Source of the DNA: DASSUW01 sp963789005
GTDB taxonomy: Bacteria > Actinomycetota > Thermoleophilia > Solirubrobacterales > Solirubrobacteraceae
NCBI GenBank assembly: GCA_963789005.1
Contig: CAWBIZ010000002.1
Location: 1-64,000 of the forward strand
Direction of reading: 5' to 3'
DNA length: 64,000 nucleotides
In this document: piece by piece, positions 43,280 through 52,155 of the stretch
Position numbering within the stretch: position 1 is the stretch's first letter
How the letters are laid out: the number at the start of each line of letters is the position of its first letter
Made by a program: the position numbers and the translations under genes
The notes under the pieces: generated by a model
What the model was told of the DNA's origin: nothing
The model's database searches: none
The model's input: the letters and a program-made list of their open reading frames with translations, nothing else

Positions 43280-44958
43280 TGATCTGGTCGCGGTCGACGA
43301 AGGCGCGCCGCGACTTGCGGCCGACCTGCAGCTCGACCCCGTCCCAGCGACCGAGCCCCTCGATCTCGTCGATCAAGTCGTTCAGCCGCGCGGGCCCGTC
43401 GTCGAGCGCGTCCTCGTCCTCGCCGCCCAGCAGGATCTCGAGCAGGTCCTCCTCGCGCTCGTTTCCTCGAAGCCGCTCAGCTCGCAGCGTGCGGCGGCCG
43501 GGCTTGACGCGCGGGATGCGCACGCGGAAGCGCTTGGTGAACGTCGCCCCGCGGATCCGCTGGAGCTTGACCTCGAGCGTGACGCGCTGGCCGGGCCGGA
43601 CGCGCCGCGGCGCGTCGACGCCGCGCAGGAACGCCAGCCGCTCGCCGCGCCGGAGGTCGACGCGTGCGCGCAGCGAGGTCACGTGCGGCGTCTTGCCCTC
43701 GAAGGCCTCGATCAGCGCGATCGCGTCGCTGACGTCGAACGCGGCCGGGAAGGCGATCGGGTTGCTGAGCGGGCCCGCCATCGGGTCGAAGATCGTCGAC
43801 GACAGGTAGCGGTTGCAGAAGCGAGCGGGGTTGCGCGGGCGCTCGCGGAAGCGGATCGTCATGCACATGCGCCCGCTGAGGCGTCCGGGTGCGCTCTGCA
43901 TGACCGTGCCGGTCGCCTGCGCGACCGCGAGCGGCGCGACGGAGCCAAGCCCCGTGAAGCCGGTGGGGTTGTCGAGGTCGGTCTCGTCGGCCACGCTGGA
44001 CTGCACGAAGCGGGTCGCGCCGGTGTCGGCGTCGCGAGCGAAGACCTGGACGGCGGTCGTCGTCGGGAGCGCGCCGACGCGGCCGACGATCGCCGCCGAC
44101 GCGTCGTTGGTCAGCGTCCCGAGGTCGTGGCCGGCGAAGCCGAGCTTGAACGAGCCGCCCGTGAGCGAGGCGTTGGGGTCGTTGATGACCTTGAAGATGT
44201 AGGCGTCCTGCAGGAGCAGCGAGCGCGCGCCGGCGTTCTCGAACGGGTGGCCGAAGGCCCACACGCGGTCGGCGTCGGTGTACGCGACGGTGCCGACGGC
44301 GGAGACGCGCAGGTCTCCGTTCGAGTAGCCCGCGGCCACGGCCGAGCCGGGCCGGAGCGTCTGCGGCGGGAAGCTGCCCAGCGGGCCGGCGGGCACCGCG
44401 GTGACGGGCCGGCCGATGCGCTTGCCGGCCCGCTCGAGCGCCCGGCCGAGCGCGGGATGCACGCCGCTGATCGTGAGCGGGGCGACGAGCGGCTTCGTGC
44501 CCTCGCGGCGCATCCGCTTGATCGCCGCGGCCGCGCGCCGCGCGGGTGTCGCGCCGGGCCGCGGGGCGTCGACCGGGTTCGCGAGCATCGACTCGATCGG
44601 CGTCGCCAGCACCACCTTGCCGCCGTAGTCCCCGATCGACTGCGAGATCGCTCCGATCGTGCGGCCGCCGCAGTAGACCGGGGAGCCGGAGAAGCCCGGC
44701 CCGATCCCGGTCCGGTCGACCGCCGGCCCCGATGCCTCGACGAGGATCATCGCCGTCCCCGTCCCCGGCTCGCTGTCCACGACGTCGATCACCTCGACGT
44801 CGAACGCGGAGATGTCCGTCCCCCGGATCACGGAGTAGCCCGTGCACTGCATCCCGCTCCGCACTTCGGAGAGGGGCATGATCGGGTCCCCGGCGGCGGC
44901 CGGGGCCGCGGGGAGCAGGCAGGCCGCCGGTGGCGACCGCGAGAAGGGGAGCGCGCAT
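43239..44958 (-). CDS. SpoIVB-like (S55) serine peptidase, exported, possible frameshift in the signal peptide
   Basis: Predicted exported serine peptidase of about 570 aa. The S55 signature GIGPGFSGSPVYCGGRTIGA contains the catalytic serine. GTVAYTDADRVWAFGHPFENAG is the conserved FGH region. The C-terminal 250 residues are unassigned, ending in an acidic segment. In the main frame the N-terminal AACLLPAAPAAAGDPIMPLS looks like the second half of a signal peptide. Its first half (MRAPLLAVA, ATG at 44958, TACATT 8 nt upstream) is in another frame, so one indel near 44920 is likely. In a non-sporulating actinobacterium the substrate is unknown. Confidence 0.82.
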
Positions 44959-44966
44959 CGCTTGGC

Positions 44967-44972
44967 AATGTA
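44967..44972 (-). promoter_or_regulatory. -10 box, leaderless type
   Basis: TACATT on the minus strand ends 8 nt before the ATG at 44958, supporting that start for the SpoIVB-like peptidase. Confidence 0.55.
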
Positions 44973-45103
44973 GACCGGCGGGGCGCCGGAGGACCTGATC
45001 CCGCAACTGGCCGAAAATCCGACATCTCGGTCCCGCCCGCGACCGATCGTCGGACGGCTGCGCACGACCGATGCCGCGTGGCCGCGTCGCCGTCAGGGCG
45101 GCC

Positions 45104-45109
45104 TATCGT
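45104..45109 (+). promoter_or_regulatory. -10 box, leaderless type
   Basis: TATCGT ends 6 nt before the GTG at 45116, the inferred start of the DUF1835-like gene. Confidence 0.5.
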
Positions 45110-45115
45110 TGCGCC

Positions 45116-45955
45116 GTGGCCGGCTCGCCTGCACGTGACAACGGCGACGCGTCGTGCCCGAGGTCGCCGCGGCCGCCGGCGTCGAGCCGGCCGAGGTCCT
45201 GGTGTGGCGCGAAGTCCTGCACGAGGGTCCGTCCCCGCGGCCTGGGCGCGGACGCGCTCGCCGCGGTTCGTGCCCGGCACCTCGCCGCCGCGGCTGGGCG
45301 GATGAGGGGACCGCCCTCGCGTCCTTCGGCGAGCGCGACGCGAGGCTCGCCGCCCACCCGCGCACCGCGAGGTCGTGCTCTGGTTCGAGGAGGACCTCTT
45401 CGACGCGCTCCTGCTCGCGCAGCTCGAAGACAGCCTCGCCGGGCGTCCCGGCCCGTCACCCGTGTCCACCTCCTGCACCCGCCGCGCGGCGATCTGCGCG
45501 CCGCGCTCGCCGCCCGCGAGCCGATCGACCCCGACCCGGCCGCCTTCGCCGCCTTGCGCTCCGACGACCGCGGGCCTGGCTCGCCATCCCCTCCTTCGCC
45601 GCCTGCTCGAGGAGCTGCCGGACAGCCGCTCCGGCCTCAGCCGCCTCGAACGCGAGATCCTCGAAGCGCTCGAACTCGGCCCGCTTACCCCGATGGACCT
45701 CTTCACGGCCGCGACCGCCTCGGAGCAGCCGCCCTGGGTCGGCGACGCTTCCGTCTTCGCGCTCGCCGACGACCTCGCGCCGCTCGTCACGCGACCCGAC
45801 GGCCGCTACGAGCTCACCGCCGACGGCGCAGCGGTCCTCGCGGGCGACGCCACCGCCCCCGAGCCGACCGCTGGCTGGGAGGCGTCCACCTCGGCCCAGG
45901 CCGCCCCGACTGGACGTTCAACGCCGACTCACGCCGCCCGATCCGCCTCGACTGA
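45116..45955 (+). pseudogene. DUF1835-like protein, several apparent frameshifts
   Basis: The parts of a DUF1835-type protein follow each other in changing frames: RLHVT, NGDAS, PEVAAAAGVEPAEVLVWREV and LHEGPSP, then SFGERDARLAAHP, VLWFEEDLFDALLLAQLED, VTRVHLLHPPRGDLRAALAA, then SGLSRLEREILEALELGPLT and a stop at 45955 after DWTFNADSRRPIRLD. At least five small indels are needed. All conserved pieces survive, so either the sequence is locally unreliable or the gene decayed very recently. Family function is unknown. Confidence 0.55.
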
Positions 45956-46669
45956 CTCGCGCTCATACGCCCGAACCCACTTGCGCACCGCGTTGTCGCT
46001 CACGCTGTACTTCCGCCCCACCGCGCTCCAACTCGTTGCTCCCACCTCAGCGAGCAGCTGCGCATACGGGGGCCGCTCAACCCGTCGCGCGCCTGGCAGT
46101 GGACGCCCGCGCCGATCCCATCGCTGACCGCACTCACGGGAGCAATAGGCCTGGTGGTTGCTCTTCGGAGTGAACGGCCTGCCGCACCGTTTGCACTGCC
46201 GTTCCTCAGCCGGTCGCTTGAGCTGGCGCCCGCAGTGCGTGTCTAGCGTGGCGGCGCAGTTCGGACAGACGATCCGCAGGTTCTCCAGGCGGTTGTCCCG
46301 AGCGTCTCCATTGATGTGGTCGAGAATCAGCGCCATCCAACCTCCGCACCATTCCTCGCCTTGGCCGCAGAGCTCGCACTCACGGCGCTTCAGGCCCGCC
46401 TCGTACAGTCGCGCCTTGAGCCGTCCACGTGAATACGTCGAGTGAGGCACCAGCACCTCTTCAAGGGGGAGCGCGGTGGTGCCGATGTGCCGTCGGCGGA
46501 CCGCGTCGGGGTCGAAGTGGTCCGTCGCGATCCCCCAGATCTTCGCCCATTTGCGCAGCGTGGTGAGGTTGCCGCCGCTCCAGCACATTCCGAGGCTCCG
46601 CAGCGCCTCGGTGAAGGTGAGCGATTCTGCGATCGCCTTGCTGGCCTCCTCCTGCGAATACCTCGGCAT
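45929..46669 (-). CDS. HNH endonuclease with DNA-binding domains, SOS-box promoter
   Basis: Probable homing-type or mobile endonuclease, 246 aa. An N-terminal helical DNA-binding region (EEASKAIAESLTFTEALRSLG) precedes the HNH core CELCGQGEEWC then LILDHINGDARDNRLENLRI and CPNCAAT. A second zinc site (CKRCGRPF...YCSRECGQRW) and a C-terminal helix-turn-helix (SAVGRKYSVSDNAVRKWVRAY) follow. ATG at 46669 is chosen because a LexA-type palindrome fills 46672-46685; an in-frame GTG at 46690 would place the palindrome inside the gene. It stands directly downstream of tRNA-Gln, a common site for mobile genes. Confidence 0.82.
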   Translation of the reverse strand: MPRYSQEEASKAIAESLTFTEALRSLGMCWSGGNLTTLRKWAKIWGIATDHFDPDAVRRRHIGTTALPLEEVLVPHSTYSRGRLKARLYEAGLKRRECELCGQGEEWCGGWMALILDHINGDARDNRLENLRIVCPNCAATLDTHCGRQLKRPAEERQCKRCGRPFTPKSNHQAYCSRECGQRWDRRGRPLPGARRVERPPYAQLLAEVGATSWSAVGRKYSVSDNAVRKWVRAYERESVEADRAA

Positions 46670-46671
46670 GA

Positions 46672-46685
46672 CGAACATATGTTCG
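46672..46685. promoter_or_regulatory. SOS (LexA) box
   Basis: CGAACATATGTTCG is a perfect 14-bp palindrome matching the Gram-positive/actinobacterial LexA consensus CGAAC-N4-GTTCG. It contains TATGTT, a possible -10 box, just upstream of the HNH gene start, where bound LexA would block transcription. Confidence 0.75.
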
Positions 46686-46706
46686 CGCACAGGGCGGACA
46701 AATAGG

Positions 46707-46778
46707 CTGGGGGGCCCGGACTTGAACCGGGATCGCCAGGACCAAAACCTGGAGTGCTGCCGATTGCACCACCCCCCA
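46707..46778 (-). tRNA. tRNA-Gln (anticodon TTG)
   Basis: The minus strand folds as a complete tRNA. Acceptor stem TGGGGGG pairs with CCCCCCA, followed by a G discriminator. The D-arm has GGTGCAATCGGCAGC. The anticodon stem CCAGG/CCTGG encloses TTTTGGT, giving anticodon TTG. The T-arm has GGTTCAAGTCC. CCA is not encoded. The HNH endonuclease gene follows 37 bp downstream on the same strand. Confidence 0.96.
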
Positions 46779-46803
46779 GCGCAGGGGACCGCCGGCCCGA
46801 TAC

Positions 46804-46809
46804 TACGAT
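46804..46809 (+). promoter_or_regulatory. -10 box of glmU (leaderless type)
   Basis: TACGAT ends 6 nt before the GTG at 46816; no Shine-Dalgarno sequence is possible in that space. Confidence 0.65.
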
Positions 46810-46815
46810 GCCCGC

Positions 46816-48189
46816 GTGCCTGAACTCACGGTCGTGATCCTCGCTGCGGGCGAGGGGACCCGGATGTGCTCGGCGGTTCCGAAGGTGCTGCATCCGCTGT
46901 GCGGGCGGCCGCTGATCGCGTGGCCGGTCGCGGCTGCGCGGGAGGCCGGCGCGGCGCGGGTGGTGGTGGTCGACAGCCCGAAGCGGCGGCTCGCCGACCA
47001 CCTGCCGGAGGGCGTCGACGTGGCGATCCAGGAGCAGCCGCTCGGGACCGGGGATGCGGTCGCGGCGGCGGCGGCGCTGATCGAGCCCGGCGCGACCGTG
47101 GTGGTCGTCAACGGCGATGTGCCGCTGATCACCGCCGCGGCGATCGCCGCCCTCACCGACGCGCACGAGCGCGCCGGGGCGGCCGCCACGATGGCGACGA
47201 TGGAGCTCGACGACCCGGGTGCGTACGGGCGCGTGGTCCGGGACGGCGACGGCTCCGTGGTCAGGGTCGTCGAGGCCAAGGGCGGCACGGGCGACGCGAC
47301 GCCCGAGGAGCTCGCGATCCGCGAGGTCAACACCGGCGTCTTTGCCTTCGAAGGCGCCGCGCTCCTCCACGCACTCGAGCAGCTGAGCCGCGACAACGCC
47401 CAGGGCGAGGCCTACCTGCCGGACGTGCTGCCCGCCCTGCGCAACGCCGGCAAGACCGTCGCCGCCCACGTGGTCACCGACACGGCGCTCACGCTCGGCG
47501 TCAACGACCGCGCCGAGCTGGCCGAGGTCCGCACGCTCGCCCAGCAGCGCATCAACGTCGCCCACATGCGCGCCGGCGTCACCATCGTCGACCCGGCGTC
47601 GACCACGATCGACGTCACGGTCGCGCTCGCCAACGACGTCACGATCGAGCCGTACGTGCAGCTCCACGGCACCACGAGCGTCGGCACCGGCAGCCGGATC
47701 GGCGCGATGAGCACGCTGGTCGACTCGCAGGTCGGCGAGGACGTGACGATCCTGCACTCCCACCTCACGCAGGCGCGCGTGGACGACGGCGCCACCGTCG
47801 GCCCGTTCGCGTACCTGCGCCCGGACGCCCACCTGCACCCGCGCTCCAAGGCCGGGACGTTCGTGGAGATCAAGAACTCCGAGATCGGCGCCGGCACGAA
47901 GGTGCCGCACCTCTCCTACATCGGCGACGCCGACATCGGCGAGGGCACCAACATCGGCGCCGGCAACATCACCGCCAACTACGACGGCCGCAACAAGCAC
48001 CGCACCACGATCGGCTCGAATGTCCGTACGAGCGTCGACACGGCCTTCGTCGCGCCGGTCACGGTCGGCGACGACGCCTACACCGGAGCGGGCAGCGTGA
48101 TCACCGAGGACGTCCCCGCCAAGGCGCTCGGCATCGCCCGCTCGCGCCAGCGCAACGTCGAGGGCTACGCCGACCGCAAAGAGCGGTGA
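46816..48189 (+). CDS. glmU: Bifunctional GlmU (uridyltransferase/glucosamine-1-phosphate acetyltransferase)
   Basis: Makes UDP-N-acetylglucosamine for peptidoglycan, 457 aa. The N-terminal nucleotidyltransferase has LAAGEGTRM near 9-17, VLHPLCGRPLI and GTGDAV near 80. The C-terminal half is a left-handed beta-helix of hexapeptide repeats with FVEIKNSEIG and NYDGRNKHRTTIG (acetyl-CoA site). It is followed by prs as in many bacteria. Confidence 0.97.
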   Translation: MPELTVVILAAGEGTRMCSAVPKVLHPLCGRPLIAWPVAAAREAGAARVVVVDSPKRRLADHLPEGVDVAIQEQPLGTGDAVAAAAALIEPGATVVVVNGDVPLITAAAIAALTDAHERAGAAATMATMELDDPGAYGRVVRDGDGSVVRVVEAKGGTGDATPEELAIREVNTGVFAFEGAALLHALEQLSRDNAQGEAYLPDVLPALRNAGKTVAAHVVTDTALTLGVNDRAELAEVRTLAQQRINVAHMRAGVTIVDPASTTIDVTVALANDVTIEPYVQLHGTTSVGTGSRIGAMSTLVDSQVGEDVTILHSHLTQARVDDGATVGPFAYLRPDAHLHPRSKAGTFVEIKNSEIGAGTKVPHLSYIGDADIGEGTNIGAGNITANYDGRNKHRTTIGSNVRTSVDTAFVAPVTVGDDAYTGAGSVITEDVPAKALGIARSRQRNVEGYADRKER

Positions 48190-48235
48190 CCGCACCGACG
48201 GCGTCGGGTGCGCGTCGTACACTCCGGGCAACCCC

Positions 48236-49264
48236 GTGAGCGCGCTGGATCACAGAACCATCGCCCACCTCGGCTCGTCCCTCGCGGTCGAGTACGACAA
48301 GCGCCTGATGGTGGTGTCGGGGCGCGCGAATCCCGGCCTCGCGGCGCGCATCGCGGAGAAGCTCGGAGTCTCGCTCGGCGGCGTGACGCTCAAGACCTTC
48401 TCCGACGGCGAGATCTACTGCCGCTTCGAGGAGTCCATGCGCGGGGCGGACGTCTTCATCGTCCAGCCGACCTGCGGCAACCCGGCAACCGGCATCAACG
48501 CGAACGACGCGCTGGTGGAGCTGCTGCTGATGATCGACGCAGCGGTCGGCGCCTCGGCGCACCGGGTGATCGCCGTCACCCCGTGGTACGGCTATTCGCG
48601 GCAGGACAAGAAGTCGCTCGGCCGCGAGCCGATCTCCGCCCGCCTCGTCGCCCGCTGCCTGGAGACCGCCGGAGCCGACCGGGTGCTCACGATGGACCTT
48701 CACGCCGGCCAGATCCAGGGCTTCTTCTCCAAGCCCGTGGACCACATGACCGCGATGTTCATGCTCAACCAGTACTTCCGCGACATGGCGCTCGACGACC
48801 TCGTGGTCGTGTCGCCGGATGCCGGCCGGGTGAAGCTGGCGAAGAAGTTCGCGGAGAAGATCGGCGCCGAGCTGGCCATCCTCAACAAGGAGCGGCCCGC
48901 CCAGCAGGTCGCCGAGATCGCCTACGTGATCGGCGACGTCAAGGGCAAGACCGCGCTGCTGGTCGACGACATCATCAACACGGCGGGCACGCTCCGCGCC
49001 GCCGCCGAGGCCGTCAAGGCCGAGGGCGCCCAGCGCGTGTTCGCGGCCGCCACCCACGCCCCGATGTCGGGCAAGGCGTTCGAGAACCTGACCGCGGCCG
49101 GCTTCGAGCAGGTCGTGGTGACGGACACGATCCCGATTCCCCCCGGCGCGCCCGACAACATCAAGGTGCTGTCGGTGACCGACATCCTCACGGACACGAT
49201 CCGCCGCATCTTCACCGACGACTCGGTGTCCGAGGTGTTCGGCGGCGAGAACCAGCTGTTCTGA
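48236..49264 (+). CDS. prs: Ribose-phosphate pyrophosphokinase
   Basis: Makes PRPP from ribose 5-phosphate and ATP, 342 aa. FSDGEIYCRFEESMRG, the catalytic flexible loop YGYSRQDKKSLGREPIS, VLTMDLHAGQIQGFF and the PRPP-binding loop LLVDDIINTAGTL are present. A TACACT sequence 12 nt before the GTG may give it its own promoter with a very short leader. The stop TGA overlaps a possible CTG start of the next gene. Confidence 0.97.
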   Translation: MSALDHRTIAHLGSSLAVEYDKRLMVVSGRANPGLAARIAEKLGVSLGGVTLKTFSDGEIYCRFEESMRGADVFIVQPTCGNPATGINANDALVELLLMIDAAVGASAHRVIAVTPWYGYSRQDKKSLGREPISARLVARCLETAGADRVLTMDLHAGQIQGFFSKPVDHMTAMFMLNQYFRDMALDDLVVVSPDAGRVKLAKKFAEKIGAELAILNKERPAQQVAEIAYVIGDVKGKTALLVDDIINTAGTLRAAAEAVKAEGAQRVFAAATHAPMSGKAFENLTAAGFEQVVVTDTIPIPPGAPDNIKVLSVTDILTDTIRRIFTDDSVSEVFGGENQLF

Positions 49265-49587
49265 GTCGCGCCGCCCGCCTTCAGGAGCTGCTGGGCCTGA
49301 GCGACGACGAGCTGCTCGCGGTCCTCGACGCCGATCCGCTCGAGATCGTCGGCGGAGCGCTCGACCACAAGCCCGAGCTGCCGATCCTGCTCGATCTGCT
49401 TGCCGATCACGAGGAAAGCGGGCTGCGGCGGTGGCTGCGCGTCGCCGGGCCGAATGGGCGTCCGCTCGACCTCCTGCAGGCGCGCGACTTCGCAGGCTTC
49501 GAGACCGCCCTCGCCACGCTCTCCGAGCGCGGGTTCGTGATCAAACGTCGGGATCCGGGCGCTTCTCCCCCGGCCACGTCCCGGTGA
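49261..49587 (+). CDS. Hypothetical protein with probable CTG start
   Basis: Unrecognised 108-aa protein. It reads SRAARLQELLGLSDDELLAV, then LDHKPELPILLDLLADH and LRRWLRVAGPNGRPLDLLQA followed by RDFAGFETALATLSERGFVI. The WLR...GRPLDLL...DF segment weakly recalls the toxin-binding (MbcA/ParS/Xre) antitoxin domain. No ATG, GTG or TTG exists before the conserved-looking part. The only plausible start is CTG at 49261, which overlaps the prs stop as CTGA. It overlaps the convergent DUF4235 gene. Confidence 0.6.
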   Translation: MSRAARLQELLGLSDDELLAVLDADPLEIVGGALDHKPELPILLDLLADHEESGLRRWLRVAGPNGRPLDLLQARDFAGFETALATLSERGFVIKRRDPGASPPATSR

Positions 49588-49819
49588 GATAGCGCCAGCC
49601 GATCGCGCCGTAGCGGTCGACCGCCACGCGGACCGTGCGGAAGATCACGCCCTGCACCGCGGCCGCGGCGATCACGCGGCGCCACGAAGTGGCCTCCGTG
49701 GTGGCGCGCGGCGGCTCCTGGTCGTCGATCTTCGTCCAGGCAAAGTCGAAGACCTTCTTGCCGATTAACCCGCCCAGGATGCCCAGCGCGATGCCGAACG
49801 GCTTGTAGATCAGACCCAT
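49541..49819 (-). CDS. DUF4235 membrane protein
   Basis: 92-aa protein with an N-terminal hydrophobic segment (YKPFGIALGILGGLIGKKVFD) and a second weaker one (VIAAAAVQGVIFRTVRVAVDR). Order and length match DUF4235 proteins, common small membrane proteins of actinobacteria with unknown role. TAGAGT about 9 nt before the ATG may be its -10 box. Its 3' end overlaps the preceding gene on the other strand by 47 bp. Confidence 0.85.
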   Translation of the reverse strand: MGLIYKPFGIALGILGGLIGKKVFDFAWTKIDDQEPPRATTEATSWRRVIAAAAVQGVIFRTVRVAVDRYGAIGWRYLTGTWPGEKRPDPDV

Positions 49820-49914
49820 GGTCGCCGGACTCTACCCGCGGTCGAATCGGCCCAGTCCGTTGGTCGGTGTTGCCGACCTCCTCGACCGGTAACAATTCGG
49901 GACAGGAGAAAGGT

Positions 49915-50622
49915 ATGGAAGACCACGAGCACGCCGACGAGATCCTCCGGCGGGCCCTCCTCGACTCGGAGGCCACCGCCGCGGTCGCCCTGCGGGTATC
50001 GGGCCTCCCGCTGTGCGAGGAGCTGACGGTCGTCTTCCACGGCCGCCGCGACCTCGGCACGATCCAGACCTACGTCACCAACGGCGGTCACGGGACCGGC
50101 TCGGCGGTCTCGCGCGACGCGCTGCTGCGCGTGCCGTGCGAGCTCGACCTCGCGGCGGCGGAAGATCGCGAGGAGGCCGAGCACCTCTACGCAGAGCAGG
50201 CGGCTGCGTTGCGGGACGCGCTCGTGGGCGCTGACACAGTGCTCGACATCTGGCGCGAGCCGCTCGAGGAGCTCGCCGGCAGCCGCGTCGAGGTCGATCG
50301 CCGGATCGACCTCGCGCTCGACCTGCCGGCGCCGCGCCTGCTGCCGGCCGCGCTGGTGGCACCCGAGCGGCGGATCGTCGTCACCGCCGTCTGTGGTGCC
50401 CGGCCGCTCGCGGAGGGCCGTCCGCCGATGGGCATCGTGTGCGCGCAGCAGGACGTCGCGCGCGTGTACCCGCTCCCCGATGACCCGGAGAAGTGCCTCG
50501 AGGACTTCCTCGCGCTCGCCGCCGACCACGCCCACCGGATGGCCGAGCAGCTCGGGCGCCAGGAGGCCAGCGTCCAGCGGTTCCTGGAGCTTTCCGGCGA
50601 CGACTTCCCCGAGGCCGGCTGA
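49915..50622 (+). CDS. Hypothetical protein
   Basis: Unrecognised, cytoplasmic-looking 235-aa protein. It starts EDHEHADEILRRALLDSEAT and contains VTAVCGARPLAEGRPPMGIV and a C-terminal helix SVQRFLELSGDDFPEAG. No membrane segment or known motif was recognised. The start is decided by AGGAGAAAGG just before the ATG at 49915; TAACAAT about 25 nt upstream is a -10 candidate. It probably begins a short unit with the next gene. Confidence 0.7.
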   Translation: MEDHEHADEILRRALLDSEATAAVALRVSGLPLCEELTVVFHGRRDLGTIQTYVTNGGHGTGSAVSRDALLRVPCELDLAAAEDREEAEHLYAEQAAALRDALVGADTVLDIWREPLEELAGSRVEVDRRIDLALDLPAPRLLPAALVAPERRIVVTAVCGARPLAEGRPPMGIVCAQQDVARVYPLPDDPEKCLEDFLALAADHAHRMAEQLGRQEASVQRFLELSGDDFPEAG

Positions 50623-50623
50623 G

Positions 50624-50629
50624 TACCCT
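50624..50629 (+). promoter_or_regulatory. -10 box, leaderless type
   Basis: TACCCT ends 8 nt before the GTG at 50638, just after the previous gene's stop. Confidence 0.45.
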
Positions 50630-50637
50630 CACGCGCC

Positions 50638-51081
50638 GTGAGGCGCGCCAGGATCGCCATCGTCGTCGGCTTCATGGTCTTCATCTTCCTCGGCCTCGCC
50701 GTGCTGCTGGGGCGCGGGCTGACCGGATCGATCACCGAGCGGGGCGAGGTGCTCGACCTCGTCGAGGCCGAGGCCAACGGGGACGCCGACGCGGCGCTCG
50801 CCGAGCTCCCGGCGTGCCGGGCGGAGCCGGCCTGCGCCGGGCTCGTGCGCGAGCGGGTCGAGCGGCTGCGCCGGTCCGGTGAGGTCGAGATCCTCACCTA
50901 CGACCCGTCGGTGCAGGTGGCGCTCACGAACCGCACGGGCACCGGTCGTGTGGCCTGGCGCGCCGGCCGCTCGCTCCCGATCGTGCAGTGCGTACGCGTG
51001 CGCCGCGACGGCCCGCTGACCGGCGCGGACGTCGAGCTGCTCTCGATCTCCGCGCCGATCGGGCGCGAAGCCGGCTGCTAG
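50638..51081 (+). CDS. Single-pass membrane hypothetical protein
   Basis: 147-aa protein with an N-terminal membrane anchor (IVVGFMVFIFLGLAVLLGRG, about 8-27) and a small extracytoplasmic domain with several cysteines (CRAEPAC near 69-75, one near 128 and a terminal Cys). The cysteines may form disulfides. No family was recognised. It converges with and slightly overlaps the next gene. Confidence 0.7.
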   Translation: MRRARIAIVVGFMVFIFLGLAVLLGRGLTGSITERGEVLDLVEAEANGDADAALAELPACRAEPACAGLVRERVERLRRSGEVEILTYDPSVQVALTNRTGTGRVAWRAGRSLPIVQCVRVRRDGPLTGADVELLSISAPIGREAGC

Positions 51082-51407
51082 CCGACCCGCCGGCGTGACG
51101 GCCGGGCGGGCTCGACCACGCGCCGGCGCCCCGGTCGGCCGCGGAGGTCGCGCAGGCGCTCGGTGCCGCGCAGGCGGAACGGGGCGGGGGAGGCGTCCGG
51201 CAGCGGGATGCCGCCGGGCGGCGAGTCCTTGGGCTTGCCCTTGATGCGGTCGTTGCCGCCGCCGCCCCCGGAATCGTCGTCGTCGTGCGGGCCCGACCGC
51301 GAGCTGCGATCCGCGCGCACGAACATCACGAACAGGACCACGCCGAGCACCAGCGCCACGAGGTGGAGCACCCCGAAGATCAGCATCAGCTCTTCGTCAG
51401 GTGACAC
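51078..51407 (-). CDS. Small membrane hypothetical protein
   Basis: 109-aa protein with one N-terminal transmembrane segment (LMLIFGVLHLVALVLGVVLFVMF, about 7-29) followed by an Asp/Gly-rich linker and a basic Arg/Pro-rich tail. The frame begins with GTG at 51407. No family was recognised; low-complexity composition lowers confidence that the tail is conserved. Confidence 0.6.
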   Translation of the reverse strand: MSPDEELMLIFGVLHLVALVLGVVLFVMFVRADRSSRSGPHDDDDSGGGGGNDRIKGKPKDSPPGGIPLPDASPAPFRLRGTERLRDLRGRPGRRRVVEPARPSRRRVG

Positions 51408-51471
51408 ATTCTTTTTGTACCCACGTCGCGGAGGGCGTAGACGCCACGTTCGCTACCATCGCTGCCGCTTC

Positions 51472-52155
51472 ATGGCCGATTCGACGACGCTCAACCTCAC
51501 CCCGCGCACACCCGAGGGCTCGCGCTCGACGCGCCGCCTGCGGCGCCAGGGCCTCGTGCCGGGCGTGATCTACGGCGGCGGCGACGCGCCGGAGCATTTC
51601 GCGGTCGACGCCCGGATCCTGCGCAACACGCTGGCGCGCGCGGGGCAGATCATCGAGGTCGAGCTCGCCGGCGGGTCGAGCTCGAACGTGCTGATCAAGG
51701 ACGTCCAGCGCCATCCCGTGCGCGGTGAGGCCGTCCACGTCGACCTCCTACGCGTGCGCATGGACGAGAAGATCCACGCCACCGTGCCGCTCGAGTTCAC
51801 GGGCGCCGAGGAGTCTCCCGGCGTCACCGAGGGCGGCATCTTCAACCAGGAGCTGCGCGAGCTCGCGATCGAGGCGCTCCCGGGCGACATCCCGGACTCG
51901 ATCACCTACGACGTCTCCGGCCTGGAGATGAACGCCACGGTCACGCTCGACGTGCTCACCGCACCGAGCGGCGTCGAGCTGCTCGACGACGCCGAGGCGG
52001 TCATCGCCACGATCACGCCGCCGACGCTCGAGCCCGTCGAGGAGGAGATCGAGACGGAGACCGAGGTCGTCGGCGAAGAGGGCGAGGCGGCCGCGGAGGG
52101 CGAGGGCGAAGCCGCCGAGGAGGCCTCCGAGAAGGCCGACTCGGACGAGAGCTGA
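51472..52155 (+). CDS. rplY: 50S ribosomal protein L25/Ctc family
   Basis: Binds 5S rRNA in the large ribosomal subunit. The 227-aa protein has the RNA-binding L25 domain (RRLRRQGLVPGVIYGGGDAP near 23-42; VLIKDVQRHPVRGEAVHVDL) and the longer TL5/Ctc C-terminal beta domain. An acidic tail of about 40 residues rich in Glu and Ala follows. TACCAT 12 nt before the ATG is a -10 candidate. Its stop overlaps a possible CTG start of pth, the usual neighbour. Confidence 0.95.
   Translation: MADSTTLNLTPRTPEGSRSTRRLRRQGLVPGVIYGGGDAPEHFAVDARILRNTLARAGQIIEVELAGGSSSNVLIKDVQRHPVRGEAVHVDLLRVRMDEKIHATVPLEFTGAEESPGVTEGGIFNQELRELAIEALPGDIPDSITYDVSGLEMNATVTLDVLTAPSGVELLDDAEAVIATITPPTLEPVEEEIETETEVVGEEGEAAAEGEGEAAEEASEKADSDES

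Noticed and set aside
45116..45955. Programmed ribosomal frameshifting in the DUF1835-like gene
   Set aside because: At least five shifts in both directions without slippery sequences make programmed recoding implausible; error or decay fits better.
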